64,000 bases of DNA from Reichenbachiella carrageenanivorans. GTDB taxonomy: Bacteria; Bacteroidota; Bacteroidia; Cytophagales; Cyclobacteriaceae. Position 1 is the first letter of the stretch, and each line of letters begins with the position of its first letter. Where the stretch lies: assembly GCF_025639805.1 (NCBI RefSeq), contig NZ_CP106735.1, positions 3,133,501 through 3,197,500 of the forward strand, given 5' to 3'. The position numbers were made by a program, and so were the translations under genes. Below, piece after piece: positions 15,776 to 23,676 of the stretch. The notes under the pieces were generated by a model. The model saw only the letters and a list, made by a program, of their open reading frames with translations, was not told the origin of the DNA and made no database searches.

Positions 15776-17404
15776 ATGTTTAAAGCGAATGCCCTTTTAA
15801 TTCTATTTATTTTCTCATTTTTTTCAACTCAAGCACAGACCAAAGAAGAGTTTATTTCATTTTTAAAAGATATGAAAGAGACCTTGGATGATTCAAAATA
15901 CTTGGGGTGGAAATCGGTAGATAAATCTAGCATCTTGGATTCGGTCTATTTTTCAGAAACTTCTGTAGAAGAAGCAAAACGTAGGGCGTTCAACTTCTCC
16001 AATAGCCTCTATTTTTCTTCCAACAACAATGAAATTTATACTTATAGCGAGTATCCTTTTGGTAAGTATTACTATGATAGCATGCGGGTCACGCTAGAGG
16101 ATGGGCAGCAGTTTTATACGGGTATCGAAGATGGTGGTCATTTTTCCGAAGGAAGCTTCGCATTTGATCCAGATACTTTAAACAGTCCTGTATCTTCCGT
16201 ATCCGGCAAGGTCAGGTATTGGTACCCTGATCGGGTTAAAGTTTTTACTTTCGATAAAAAGAATCTAGGCAAAAAAATCTGGAAGGAGGGCATCTATGCC
16301 CAGCTTCTTGAATTGGAAGATAATTTCCTCAAAGTCAATATCGGCCCAGGCGATTCATTGAGCTACAGCAAATACTATTCTACAGGTTACTTGGAGATGA
16401 GGGTTTATGCCTTGAATGACAAACAGGAGGACATCAGTAGGGTGTTTGGCACCTCTATGAATAGCATGGAAGGTCTGTCGGAATTGATAGATATGGTCAT
16501 AGAAAAGGGCAAAGACGAAACCGTGGATGGAGAAAAGCTCGGTGAGTACATGTCTGGACTCGCTGAGAATGAATTCGCAAATCCAGGGGTGAATTTTGCA
16601 GCGTCAGTAGAAGGAACGATTGACCAAGTGATGGTGGTGGTAAGGCTGGAAGATGATTGGGACTATGTGGAGGATTCGGTGGTGATCGTACCGGAAACAA
16701 TAGCTACCGAAGGCTGGCAACGAGACGGAGACGTGGCGCTCAATAGCGATCAGATTCATGTGAGCTTTAGAGAGGTAACGGCAGACCAATTGATTGCTCA
16801 ATCCACCATGAAGGCATCCAATCATTACAATGAATACCTAGAGATCTATCAGCCTCGGGTAGACTTACGACTCCCATGGATAGACAATGAGTTTTTAACT
16901 GGGTATCAAGATTTGGAGGTAGAACTCACACATGTCGAGTTTTATAAAAACAAAAAAATGCTACCCGCCAGTGTGGAATCTTCCAGAATGAATACCCCTG
17001 TATATTACGGTTTTTTGGGTACGCTAGAAAAGGAAAAGGCGATCGCCAACCTCGTGAAAGGGGAGTTTTCTTTTGACTATGCTACTCAAGTGCAGCTCAG
17101 AAAGTTGGAGGAAAGCCAGTACACCATAGATCACCATTCGATCGTCAGTATCCCATGGGATGCTATGGGCTATGCGGACAGTAGAGATTTTAGAAGTCAT
17201 ATGGCTGGCCAAAAAGTATGGGCCAAAAATAGCTCAGGAGACTGGCTGGTGATGATCGATGACAATTTCTATTTTAAAGAAAGGACGAATAGCGTCAACT
17301 ACTGTTTCGCTGGTCAGGTGACGGAGGTCTTTGTGGCAGAAATCAAAGAAGGAAAAGAACAAATCCGAATACCATTTGATTTGGAGATACAGCAGCCAGA
17401 CTAA
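15776..17404 (+). CDS. secreted protein of unknown function
   Basis: 542 residues. A signal peptide (FIFSFFSTQAQ, cleavage after about residue 21) is followed by a mostly beta-strand protein. A central acidic segment (EGKDETVDGEKLGEYM) and aromatic-rich strands (YWYPDRVKVFTF, WDYVEDSVVIVPE) stand out. I recognise no domain, no membrane helix after the signal and no type IX sorting tail at the C-terminus, which ends LEIQQPD. It is the last gene before the cassette array and may be periplasmic. Confidence 0.7.
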   Translation: MFKANALLILFIFSFFSTQAQTKEEFISFLKDMKETLDDSKYLGWKSVDKSSILDSVYFSETSVEEAKRRAFNFSNSLYFSSNNNEIYTYSEYPFGKYYYDSMRVTLEDGQQFYTGIEDGGHFSEGSFAFDPDTLNSPVSSVSGKVRYWYPDRVKVFTFDKKNLGKKIWKEGIYAQLLELEDNFLKVNIGPGDSLSYSKYYSTGYLEMRVYALNDKQEDISRVFGTSMNSMEGLSELIDMVIEKGKDETVDGEKLGEYMSGLAENEFANPGVNFAASVEGTIDQVMVVVRLEDDWDYVEDSVVIVPETIATEGWQRDGDVALNSDQIHVSFREVTADQLIAQSTMKASNHYNEYLEIYQPRVDLRLPWIDNEFLTGYQDLEVELTHVEFYKNKKMLPASVESSRMNTPVYYGFLGTLEKEKAIANLVKGEFSFDYATQVQLRKLEESQYTIDHHSIVSIPWDAMGYADSRDFRSHMAGQKVWAKNSSGDWLVMIDDNFYFKERTNSVNYCFAGQVTEVFVAEIKEGKEQIRIPFDLEIQQPD

Positions 17405-17541
17405 AAGGGGATTGTTCTTTTGTTTTTTTCCAATGCTTGCTTCTTATTTTCTTTTTTGCAGAATTTGACACCTTATATCTGTGGGTTTGGGTCACATCAA
17501 AGCAGCTACTTTGAGGTTAGTCGTCTATTTATTTCTCGATA

Positions 17542-17605
17542 GTGCTGATTCTGGCATTGCTTCGGAAAGCTCGCAAGGGCATTCGTGCCTACACCATGTT
17601 AGAGA
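17542..17605 (-). other. attC-like half-site (distal end of array)
   Basis: 60 of 64 bases match 21750-21813 without gaps. Core GTTA is at 17598-17601 and contains the stop codon of the SLATT gene. The expected opposite arm (TAAC plus GTGTAGG-like bases) was not found in the 140 bases before it, so this terminal site seems truncated or decayed, as is usual at the end of a static array. Confidence 0.65.
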
Positions 17606-18264
17606 CCTTTTTCTAGACTATTTAGGATTGATGCAATTATGATTATAGCAGGAATTAAAATCATCGCATGATATACAAGTTTAACTTGGGCATAATACCT
17701 TAAGTTAGTTTTAAAACAGATCCATGGTCCTAGTTCAAAATAATCACGTTGTTCGACTCTGAATTTTTTATAATCAATACTTTCATGATTGGGATAACCC
17801 TCGAGTACTGCCTGATACTTTTTACTTATCATTTTACAGAATTCATGAGTATCATCTTCGCTGCTATTTTGTAGAGTCTTGAATATTCTAAGTTCGTCAT
17901 AAAGAGCTGATACCTTTAGAGCACATTCTTGAAAATTCCGAGCTCTAATTTTAAAATCTTGAGCAGCTTCCATTTGACTGAAAGCTAGTAATAAAATCGA
18001 TATTGTCGTTGTTCCGAATGCAATCAAATTATCACTAATCATCGATTCTCCGGTAATTTTATATACTGACAAAAGTCCCAAAATGATTAGATACGCTGAA
18101 AGAAAACCAATTGCCTTATTTGATAGGTTATTTTGAGTTAAAAGCCTTGTGCTAGATCGAAAGCGAATGGATTTAGTTGACCAAAACTTGTAGTTAAGTT
18201 CTTCCAGATATGTCTTATTGAGATGGTTTTTATGTGTTGGAAATTTTGATTCTTTTTCTGCCAT
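17599..18264 (-). CDS. SLATT-domain membrane protein (cassette A)
   Basis: 221 residues. An N-terminal amphipathic part with FWSTKSIRFRSSTRLL precedes two close transmembrane helices (about 48-68 and 78-98), then a long cytoplasmic helical region, and a third hydrophobic segment near the C-terminus (about 196-215). The opening and paired helices fit SLATT proteins (SMODS and SLOG-associating two-TM effectors), which are predicted pore-forming effectors of nucleotide-sensing and reverse-transcriptase defence systems. No sensor, CD-NTase or RT gene is next to it. Its stop TAA lies inside an attC core and its start is 12 bases from another core, so it is a single-gene cassette. SLATT assignment is by eye. 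Confidence 0.7.
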   Translation of the reverse strand: MAEKESKFPTHKNHLNKTYLEELNYKFWSTKSIRFRSSTRLLTQNNLSNKAIGFLSAYLIILGLLSVYKITGESMISDNLIAFGTTTISILLLAFSQMEAAQDFKIRARNFQECALKVSALYDELRIFKTLQNSSEDDTHEFCKMISKKYQAVLEGYPNHESIDYKKFRVEQRDYFELGPWICFKTNLRYYAQVKLVYHAMILIPAIIIIASILNSLEKGL

Positions 18265-18275
18265 AAAATTTCGTG

Positions 18276-18462
18276 GTCTCTAACCAGCTATCCGCTGTGG
18301 TGCTTGACGTGCAGTTTGTTTCGGATACAATGTAGGAAAATCTTCGATTCTCATCGCTATTTTTTTATTTAGTGAGGGAAATCGAAGATTTTCCGGTGCA
18401 AGTAGAAAGCAGAGCCGCTCAAATCAGCAGAGAATGCCATGGATTGATTAGGCTATGTTATG
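18276..18462 (-). other. attC-like recombination site (after cassette B)
   Basis: TAAC at 18281-18284 and GTTA at 18457-18460 bound a 187-bp imperfect palindrome. On the minus strand the site starts with TAACATAGCC and ends GCTGGTTAGAGAC. Its centre holds a perfect 15-bp stem (18335-18349 with 18380-18394, 30-base loop), comparable in position to the variable terminal structure of folded attC sites. Arm pairing beyond the core is weaker than in the other two complete sites. Confidence 0.55.
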
Positions 18463-19639
18463 CTCTTTTTTCATCAACCACAACAGCGTCAACAGTTTCA
18501 TTATCATCTATTGATATTAATCTGGTTGTTTCTTTTAGTTTTTTACTGTTGTTTAATGTTCCTTCTTCCATTTGAGATATGACAATGTCAAAATCTTCTG
18601 AGTATTTCTGGTCATTCGAAAATAAAATCAACTTGTGTTTTATTTTTTTCGTCTTGGTACTAATTTCAGTAATAAGATCATTCAGTGTAATTAAATTAAA
18701 CTTAACAGATTCTTTTAAAGCCTCAACTAGCTTCATCGATTCTTCAGTATCATCACTTTTGGCGTTCACCATATTTAATGTATTATTTATTTTATCGCAG
18801 GTCGAATCAAATTTTCTATGCAATTCTAGTAGCGACATCAATTGTGGCGAAATAAGCTCTCTAAACGTTATACCATGCACAATTAGTTTCAGCTTGTTAT
18901 TGGCTTCATCAGGCTGGATTTTATCAAATGTTAAATCTTCAATAACATCATCAATGGCTTGAATAATAGGTCGGTTCTTTTTTAAGCCTAAAAGAATTTT
19001 TACTATGTAATAAATCCCAAAAAACAGTAATCCTACCTTCAAGGTTGTCAAGGAAACATATTCAAAAGCAGGTATTGATTGTAGTAGTCCTATCAAAATT
19101 ACTATAGGAACTCCCTTTAAAATTAGACCAGCTAATTTGACGTATTTATTTTGCTTCGATTCATTTTTTTTCATTAAATGAATGGGGGTATATGCCATTA
19201 TTACATATGCAATCATAGCGAAGGCAATGATGTAAAATAGAACGTTAAATGTGGTTTTGAAAAAACCTTCAAGGTAACCAAGGTAATTTACGGAGTAGTA
19301 TAATAATCCAAACACGCCTAGTTCATAGAAAAACGAAAACCTCAAAGAGGTTATCTCGGATTTTAAGAAAAAATATGTTGTTTCTTGAATCTTAGAGCCA
19401 TTTTCTGTTGAATTGTCAAACACAAATTTGATATAGGGATAAACGAAATATACTATGAATCCTATTTTGATTGCAGTGTTGTAATCCAAAGTATCAGATC
19501 TAAATAAGCTCACAAATATCCAAACAAGTGTTACCAATGCTCCTTTTAGAGCCCAGATTGTCCATCCTGGTTCGTTCAGTTTTTGATTCAGGTTATTTCT
19601 ATAGAAGTAAAGAGACTGTAATGTTTCTATTTTGGTCAT
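18458..19639 (-). CDS. six-pass membrane protein with helical cytoplasmic tail (cassette B, gene 2)
   Basis: 393 residues. Six hydrophobic segments at about 25-46, 57-74, 101-123, 131-150, 170-190 and 198-220 are followed by roughly 170 residues of soluble, mostly helical sequence rich in Lys, Asp, Leu and Ile, likely coiled-coil. No known domain was recognised. It starts 22 bases after the TIGR02391 gene and its stop codon lies in the attC core at 18457-18460. The pairing with a HEPN-like gene in one cassette suggests an effector/regulator pair, one member of which is membrane-bound. That is inference. Confidence 0.65.
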   Translation of the reverse strand: MTKIETLQSLYFYRNNLNQKLNEPGWTIWALKGALVTLVWIFVSLFRSDTLDYNTAIKIGFIVYFVYPYIKFVFDNSTENGSKIQETTYFFLKSEITSLRFSFFYELGVFGLLYYSVNYLGYLEGFFKTTFNVLFYIIAFAMIAYVIMAYTPIHLMKKNESKQNKYVKLAGLILKGVPIVILIGLLQSIPAFEYVSLTTLKVGLLFFGIYYIVKILLGLKKNRPIIQAIDDVIEDLTFDKIQPDEANNKLKLIVHGITFRELISPQLMSLLELHRKFDSTCDKINNTLNMVNAKSDDTEESMKLVEALKESVKFNLITLNDLITEISTKTKKIKHKLILFSNDQKYSEDFDIVISQMEEGTLNNSKKLKETTRLISIDDNETVDAVVVDEKRA

Positions 19640-19661
19640 TTGGTAGGAGATTGTAGATTAG

Positions 19662-20420
19662 TTATTTCTCTTTTATTCTGTTATCCCAAATTCGCATTAA
19701 ATGACTCGAGAAAACAAGTAGTTCCCAAGCCTCAATAAGATTCATGTCGACATTTGCGTGTGAAAGGGGGTTTCTAATTCCTCGCATAACTCCTGCGAAA
19801 ATGTTCATATATCCGTCCTGTTTATTGACACCACTCTCTGTATCTGTTAGGCAGATCTGGATAGTTGGATTATTACCGTTTTTGTTCGATACTGAAAAGG
19901 CATGACGCATTAGTTTCTCTCCATCAAGTTCCTTACTAGAAATTGTCTTGTATTCGTCTTTAATTTGAGAGTTCAGTTCTTTGAATGCAGCAACAATCGC
20001 ATCTGAATACAACCCTTGATCAAATCTTGGTTTAGCAAGTTCATGGATTTTAGGATGAATCATGCTCCAGTCTAACTCTGTTGATCTACTTTCCTTCGTT
20101 TCAGATAAATAATGGAGATAGCTCTCTTCAACTTCGAATATGTCAGTTAAGCAAATTGATCTAATATCTCCTTCACAATTTTGAGGCTGACCACTAAAAA
20201 TATACCGTCTAAGAAAACTTGAATGCCGAAGCAGGTAGCCTTTTTGAAATACCTCTGATGGAATAAGTCTACCTAGTCGTTCCAGTTCACGGCTATAAAC
20301 TTCTTCAAGTGCTACTAGTGCATCAATATGTGCATTTTGATCAAACTTCTCCTTGAGTTCAATAGCAACTCTGTGTAGATGTCTAAACTGAATGATTGCT
20401 TCGTTGTTTGCTAGTTGCAT
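19662..20420 (-). CDS. TIGR02391 (Ymh) family protein with HEPN-like RX4H motif (cassette B, gene 1)
   Basis: 252 residues. The C-terminal half (about 118-247) matches the TIGR02391/Ymh pattern: WSMIHPKIHELAKPRFDQG, DAIVAAFKELNSQIK, GEKLMRHAF, then GYMNIFAGVMRGIRNPLSHAN and the closing helix. Arg216 and His221 in RNPLSH form an RX4H motif as in HEPN ribonucleases. Family members are often found in abortive-infection, restriction and mobile loci. The N-terminal 110 residues are helical and unassigned. The start ATG is 12 bases from the core at 20432-20435. RNase activity is inferred, not shown. Confidence 0.72.
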   Translation of the reverse strand: MQLANNEAIIQFRHLHRVAIELKEKFDQNAHIDALVALEEVYSRELERLGRLIPSEVFQKGYLLRHSSFLRRYIFSGQPQNCEGDIRSICLTDIFEVEESYLHYLSETKESRSTELDWSMIHPKIHELAKPRFDQGLYSDAIVAAFKELNSQIKDEYKTISSKELDGEKLMRHAFSVSNKNGNNPTIQICLTDTESGVNKQDGYMNIFAGVMRGIRNPLSHANVDMNLIEAWELLVFSSHLMRIWDNRIKEK

Positions 20421-20427
20421 TGTATTA

Positions 20428-20620
20428 ATCCTAACGCCTGTGTATAGATCGTGCGTTTTGGTGAAGATAATGCTTCGGATTCAAAATAGCCAAATCTCTG
20501 ATTTGGTCTATACAATTTTTGATTCAAATAGATCACATCTGAGATATGGCGGTGCTTCCAGAAAGCAGAAAAACTCACTCAACAATCTACATAGCATGAC
20601 TCTTATACACCATGTTATCT
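20428..20620 (-). other. attC-like recombination site (after cassette C)
   Basis: TAAC at 20432-20435 and GTTA at 20614-20617 bound a 193-bp site. The arms pair as imperfect inverted repeats: TAACGCCTGTGTATAGATCG against the reverse complement of the right arm, which reads TAACATGGTGTATAAGAGTC. On the minus strand the site ends GGCGTTAGGAT, a classical R-box sequence, 8 bases before the start of the next gene. Confidence 0.65.
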
Positions 20621-20660
20621 TCCTTTTTTTAGATTATGCTTAATTAAATAATATATTGCG

Positions 20661-21578
20661 ATGAGAAACCTGATTAACCTAATGGAAGCAGAAAAGTTCA
20701 CATTCAAATACAGGGGTGATTTAGAATATATTGATTTTGATACCCTGTATACCAGCCAATTACATTTTGCTGAGTTCATACGTGAAGTTAAGAACAGCTT
20801 AGCTCCAGACTATGACCTTAAAATAAAACTACGAGCATTACCACCTGCTAGCTTTCCAATTGAACTGTTTATAGATTTTAAACAGGTAACAAATTTGATT
20901 ACCTCAGGGCAAGATATTCTAAATAATGTAGGAGGTATTGCTGGGTCTGTTGTGGTAATTATAGAGCTCTATAAGCATCTAAAAGGGAAGAAATCTTCTA
21001 AAGAGGAGATAGGAGAAAATAATACAACTAATATTTATAACGTTAAAGGTGATGTTTTTGTGATTGATAGTTCTATTTATAGCGCAATTAAAAGCAATCC
21101 TAACATACAGTCTGAGTTGAAAAATGTATTTGACAAAGTAGATAAAGATGATGATGTTGAAAGTATTCAGTTATTAGATAGTTCGAATGAGGAGTTATCT
21201 TCTATACTAAAAAATGAGTTTGAGTATTTCGACGTGAAAGACAATTTGTTTGAGGATACGGAAGGGATTGAAAGAGAAAAGTATAAACTTATCGAATTTG
21301 CTAACTTGAATATATTCAAAGTGGTCTTTTCAAAAGGGTTTAAGTGGCAATTTTATTACAAGGGGATTAAGATTAATGCTGAAATAGAGGATAATGACTA
21401 CTTGATAAAAGTCGTTAAAGGCAGTATGAGTTTCTCTAATGGGGATATTCTTGTTTGTGACTTAGCCATAAAACAAGTATACAATGAGTTTGCAGGGACG
21501 TACGAAAACAAGGAATACAAAGTCACTAAAGTTCATAAAAGAATACTCCGAGCCGAGCAATTAAATTTAGAAGATTAG
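20661..21578 (+). CDS. protein of unknown function, opposite orientation to the array (cassette C)
   Basis: 305 residues. Residues 1-90 look like a beta-alpha domain (FTFKYRGDLEYIDFDTL, LKIKLRALPPASFPIELFI). A hydrophobic segment (about 96-112, NNVGGIAGSVVVIIELY) and a charged linker follow. The C-terminal 200 residues are mixed strands with many Asp, Glu and Lys (FKWQFYYKGIKINAEIEDNDY). No signal peptide. I recognise no named family. It is the only gene in the array on the plus strand and would need its own promoter, as attC readthrough would be antisense. The two core sites nearest it (20617 and 21586) lie 44 and 8 bases from its ends. Confidence 0.65.
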   Translation: MRNLINLMEAEKFTFKYRGDLEYIDFDTLYTSQLHFAEFIREVKNSLAPDYDLKIKLRALPPASFPIELFIDFKQVTNLITSGQDILNNVGGIAGSVVVIIELYKHLKGKKSSKEEIGENNTTNIYNVKGDVFVIDSSIYSAIKSNPNIQSELKNVFDKVDKDDDVESIQLLDSSNEELSSILKNEFEYFDVKDNLFEDTEGIEREKYKLIEFANLNIFKVVFSKGFKWQFYYKGIKINAEIEDNDYLIKVVKGSMSFSNGDILVCDLAIKQVYNEFAGTYENKEYKVTKVHKRILRAEQLNLED

Positions 21579-21582
21579 TGGA

Positions 21583-21813
21583 AGATAACGCCTGTGTAGG
21601 ACGATGTGCCCTCACAGCTTGATTAAAGTAGAAAGATAGCCGATCCGCGCACAACCACAAAAGCCTGTTTAGCCATTACGTTTGATTTAGACCGCCAAGG
21701 AAACCACGAATGCGTTCTCGGTATTCTAGAGATTCCGCGAGGAGCGGCGGTGCTGATTCTGGCATTAATTCGGGAAGCTCGCAAGGGCATTCGTGCCTAC
21801 ACCTTGTTAGAGA
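21583..21813 (-). other. attC-like recombination site (after cassette D)
   Basis: TAAC at 21586-21589 and GTTA at 21806-21809 bound a 231-bp site. The outer 34 bases of both arms are strongly complementary with small bulges: left arm GCCTGTGTAGGACGATGTGC, right arm reverse complement AAGGTGTAGGCACGAATGCC. On the minus strand it opens TCTCTAACAAG and closes AGGCGTTATC, close in style to Vibrio-type attC ends. The stop codon of the cassette D gene is in the right core. 21750-21813 is duplicated at 17542-17605. Confidence 0.7.
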
Positions 21814-22388
21814 GATTTTTCAGTCGATTTAAGCTGAATCGTGATGGTACCGTTGCTAATTGAAACATCTGCATATTGATTTACAGCCATTTGGAGTGTT
21901 ACAACGAAAACAAAGACTAGCCCCAATGAAGTAATAACTTTATAAAGTGGAGTGTCATACTTTTTAAGATGTTCGAGGGCCATATAAACTTTATCACCTT
22001 TACTGATGGCAAACACTTGCCCGCTCATGTTGGAGCTGCCTTTACGTATCGTATAGGTTATGGTATCACCAGCTAACACCTCGTTCATGAAACTATCTGA
22101 ATCGAATCCATTATCAAATTCGAGCGGGCCGGAAATATCAATATATGTATGATTTACTCGATCCAAAACAACTTTTTTTCCATCTTGGCTGGCTGTTATG
22201 TGAGGGTTGTGCTTTAACAGTGCGACTCGAGTAGTATAGTCGTCAGGGTTGAAGTTAAGAAGTTGTGATTTGAGAGCAATGCTTGTGAACCATACCATGC
22301 CTACTATGGAAGCTAACCACATCAAGATTCGACTCCATTCATGTTCAAGTCTAAATCTTCTCTTTGGCTTAACTAGTTTAATTCTCAT
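21807..22388 (-). CDS. two-pass membrane protein of unknown function (cassette D)
   Basis: 193 residues. A basic N-terminus (KLVKPKRRFRL) precedes a transmembrane helix at about 20-42, an exported-looking or cytoplasmic domain of about 95 residues with beta-strand character (DTITYTIRKGSSNMSGQVFAI), then a second helix at about 147-167 and a short C-terminal strand. No family recognised. The stop codon TAA is inside the attC core at 21806-21809 and the start codon is 11 bases from the core at 22399-22402, so gene and site form one cassette of about 810 bp. Confidence 0.65.
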   Translation of the reverse strand: MRIKLVKPKRRFRLEHEWSRILMWLASIVGMVWFTSIALKSQLLNFNPDDYTTRVALLKHNPHITASQDGKKVVLDRVNHTYIDISGPLEFDNGFDSDSFMNEVLAGDTITYTIRKGSSNMSGQVFAISKGDKVYMALEHLKKYDTPLYKVITSLGLVFVFVVTLQMAVNQYADVSISNGTITIQLKSTEKSL

Positions 22389-22395
22389 CAGTTCT

Positions 22396-22490
22396 CTCTA
22401 ACATCCAGGTATCAACCACTAGTGGTTGATATATCCCTTATGTTTTAGTTTTAAAAGTATTCTTTTTTCTCAGAAATGCTGCGGTTAGGT
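22396..22490 (-). other. proximal cassette boundary with 22-bp perfect palindrome
   Basis: TCTCTAAC at 22395-22402 is the fourth core, reading GTTAGAGAG on the minus strand ahead of the cassette D start. It is followed by an exact 22-bp palindrome at 22410-22431 (ATCAACCACT and its complement). A second core-like GTTAGGT at 22484-22490 could close a short attC of about 95 bp, but arm pairing is weak. This is the array end nearest nrnA, where attI would be expected if an integrase had been present. Confidence 0.4.
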
Positions 22491-22583
22491 CTGGCTGCTA
22501 GACAAACCTAAAACAAGAATACCAAAATAAAGAGATGAAAGCAAGAGGGAATGGTATGTGTCCATAACATTAGTCCATGGATG

Positions 22584-22614
22584 TTTAAAACATTGCCTCG
22601 CTTTCGTACCTTCG
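22584..22614 (+). promoter_or_regulatory. possible promoter of nrnA
   Basis: TTTA at 22584-22587, 19 bases, then TACCTTCG at 22607-22614, a near match to TTTG-N19-TAnnTTTG, ending 30 bases before the ATG of nrnA. Confidence 0.45.
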
Positions 22615-22644
22615 CACTCTTCTCTATAGATAGATTAGCATTTC

Positions 22645-23649
22645 ATGAATATATACGAACAGATTGTAGCTGAAATTTGCTCAGCGAAGCACATAGTCAT
22701 TACTTCTCATAAGTCGCCAGATGGAGACTCGGTAGGTAGCTCGTTGGGCCTGTTAAGGTTTATCGAAAAGCTGGGGCGTTCGGCTATGGTCTGTCACCCA
22801 GATGCAGCGCCAGATTTTCTGGAGTGGGTGGGACTAGCACCTATATGGCTCATGACCGATCAGCCAGAGGAGGTTACTGCTGCCTTTGAAAAAGCCGACT
22901 TGATTTTCTCTTTGGATTACAATGCTACAGATCGTATCGGGTCAGATATGCAAGCATTGCTAGAAGCGGCTACTTGCAAGAAAGTGATGATCGATCACCA
23001 TCTCCATCCGCAGGATTTTGCCACGCTGATGGTATCAGAGACTTCGTCGTCGTCTACCGCACAGCTCATCACCGAGCTGGTGGTGCAGTCGGGCAATGAA
23101 GCCATGCTGGATGAGCACATCGGTACGCCGCTCTATTTGGGTATTTTGACCGATACGGGTAGTTTCCGATTTCCAGCAGTACAGCCACGTACGCACGAGC
23201 TGTTGGCCAAACTATTGGCGGCAGGCGTACAGCACCACCTGATTCACGAAGTGCTCAACGACAATAATACGGCGAGTCGCTTGCGTTTGCAGGGATACGC
23301 CATGAGTGAGAAGTTGGAGATATTGGAAGATTACCATGTGGCGCTTATTCCTTTGACTAAAGAAGAACTAGCCAAGTATAATTATCAAAAAGGCGATACT
23401 GACAGCTTGGCCAACTTGGCCTTGTCGATCAAGGGCATGAAAGTAGCCGTGATGCTGGCCGAGCGTGACGGCATAGTGAAGATGTCTTTCCGATCCAAAG
23501 GCGACGAAAATCCAGTCAATACCCTGGCTGCCGATCACTTCAGTGGCGGAGGACACGCCAATGCAGCTGGTGGCATGAGCAATTCGTCTGTAGAGGAGAC
23601 TTTAGTCAAAATTAAAAAAGTGATTCCTGACTATTTCGAGAAGGAATAG
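22645..23649 (+). CDS. nrnA: DHH/DHHA1 phosphoesterase, NrnA-like oligoribonuclease and pAp phosphatase
   Basis: 334 residues. The DHH motifs are complete: SHKSPDGDSVGS at 21-32, LDYNATDRIG, MIDHHLHPQDF and GILTDTGSFRFP, all metal ligands. The DHHA1 domain ends with FRSKGDENPVNTLAADHFSGGGHANAAGG, the GGGHxxAAG substrate loop. NrnA-type enzymes finish RNA decay by cleaving short oligonucleotides and dephosphorylate 3'-phosphoadenosine 5'-phosphate. The length and full motif set fit NrnA. The convergent porin gene ends 27 bases downstream. Confidence 0.92.
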   Translation: MNIYEQIVAEICSAKHIVITSHKSPDGDSVGSSLGLLRFIEKLGRSAMVCHPDAAPDFLEWVGLAPIWLMTDQPEEVTAAFEKADLIFSLDYNATDRIGSDMQALLEAATCKKVMIDHHLHPQDFATLMVSETSSSSTAQLITELVVQSGNEAMLDEHIGTPLYLGILTDTGSFRFPAVQPRTHELLAKLLAAGVQHHLIHEVLNDNNTASRLRLQGYAMSEKLEILEDYHVALIPLTKEELAKYNYQKGDTDSLANLALSIKGMKVAVMLAERDGIVKMSFRSKGDENPVNTLAADHFSGGGHANAAGGMSNSSVEETLVKIKKVIPDYFEKE

Positions 23650-23676
23650 CACTGGAGGGGTGATTGCGAGATAGAT

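Larger units (their letters stand above)
17542..22402 (-). mobile_element. integron-like gene cassette array lacking an integrase (CALIN-type)
   Basis: Between the secreted-protein gene and nrnA lie four gene-cassette units separated by imperfect palindromes with TAAC at one end and GTTA at the other (attC-like sites at 17542, 18276, 20428 and 21583; a further core at 22399). Read on the minus strand the junctions look classical: genes end inside TCTAAC, and sites end GGCGTTA or GGTTAGAG just before the next start codon. The site copies at 17542-17605 and 21750-21813 are 60/64 identical. Bases look more A+T-rich than in the flanks. No integrase gene or convincing attI is in the window, so the array is either a CALIN or part of a split integron. 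Cargo: two membrane proteins, a SLATT protein, a TIGR02391/HEPN-like protein and one unknown gene. Confidence 0.72.

Noticed and set aside
17405..22640. An integrase gene or attI next to the cassette array
   Set aside because: No frame here has tyrosine-recombinase character; the flanking genes are a secreted protein and nrnA.
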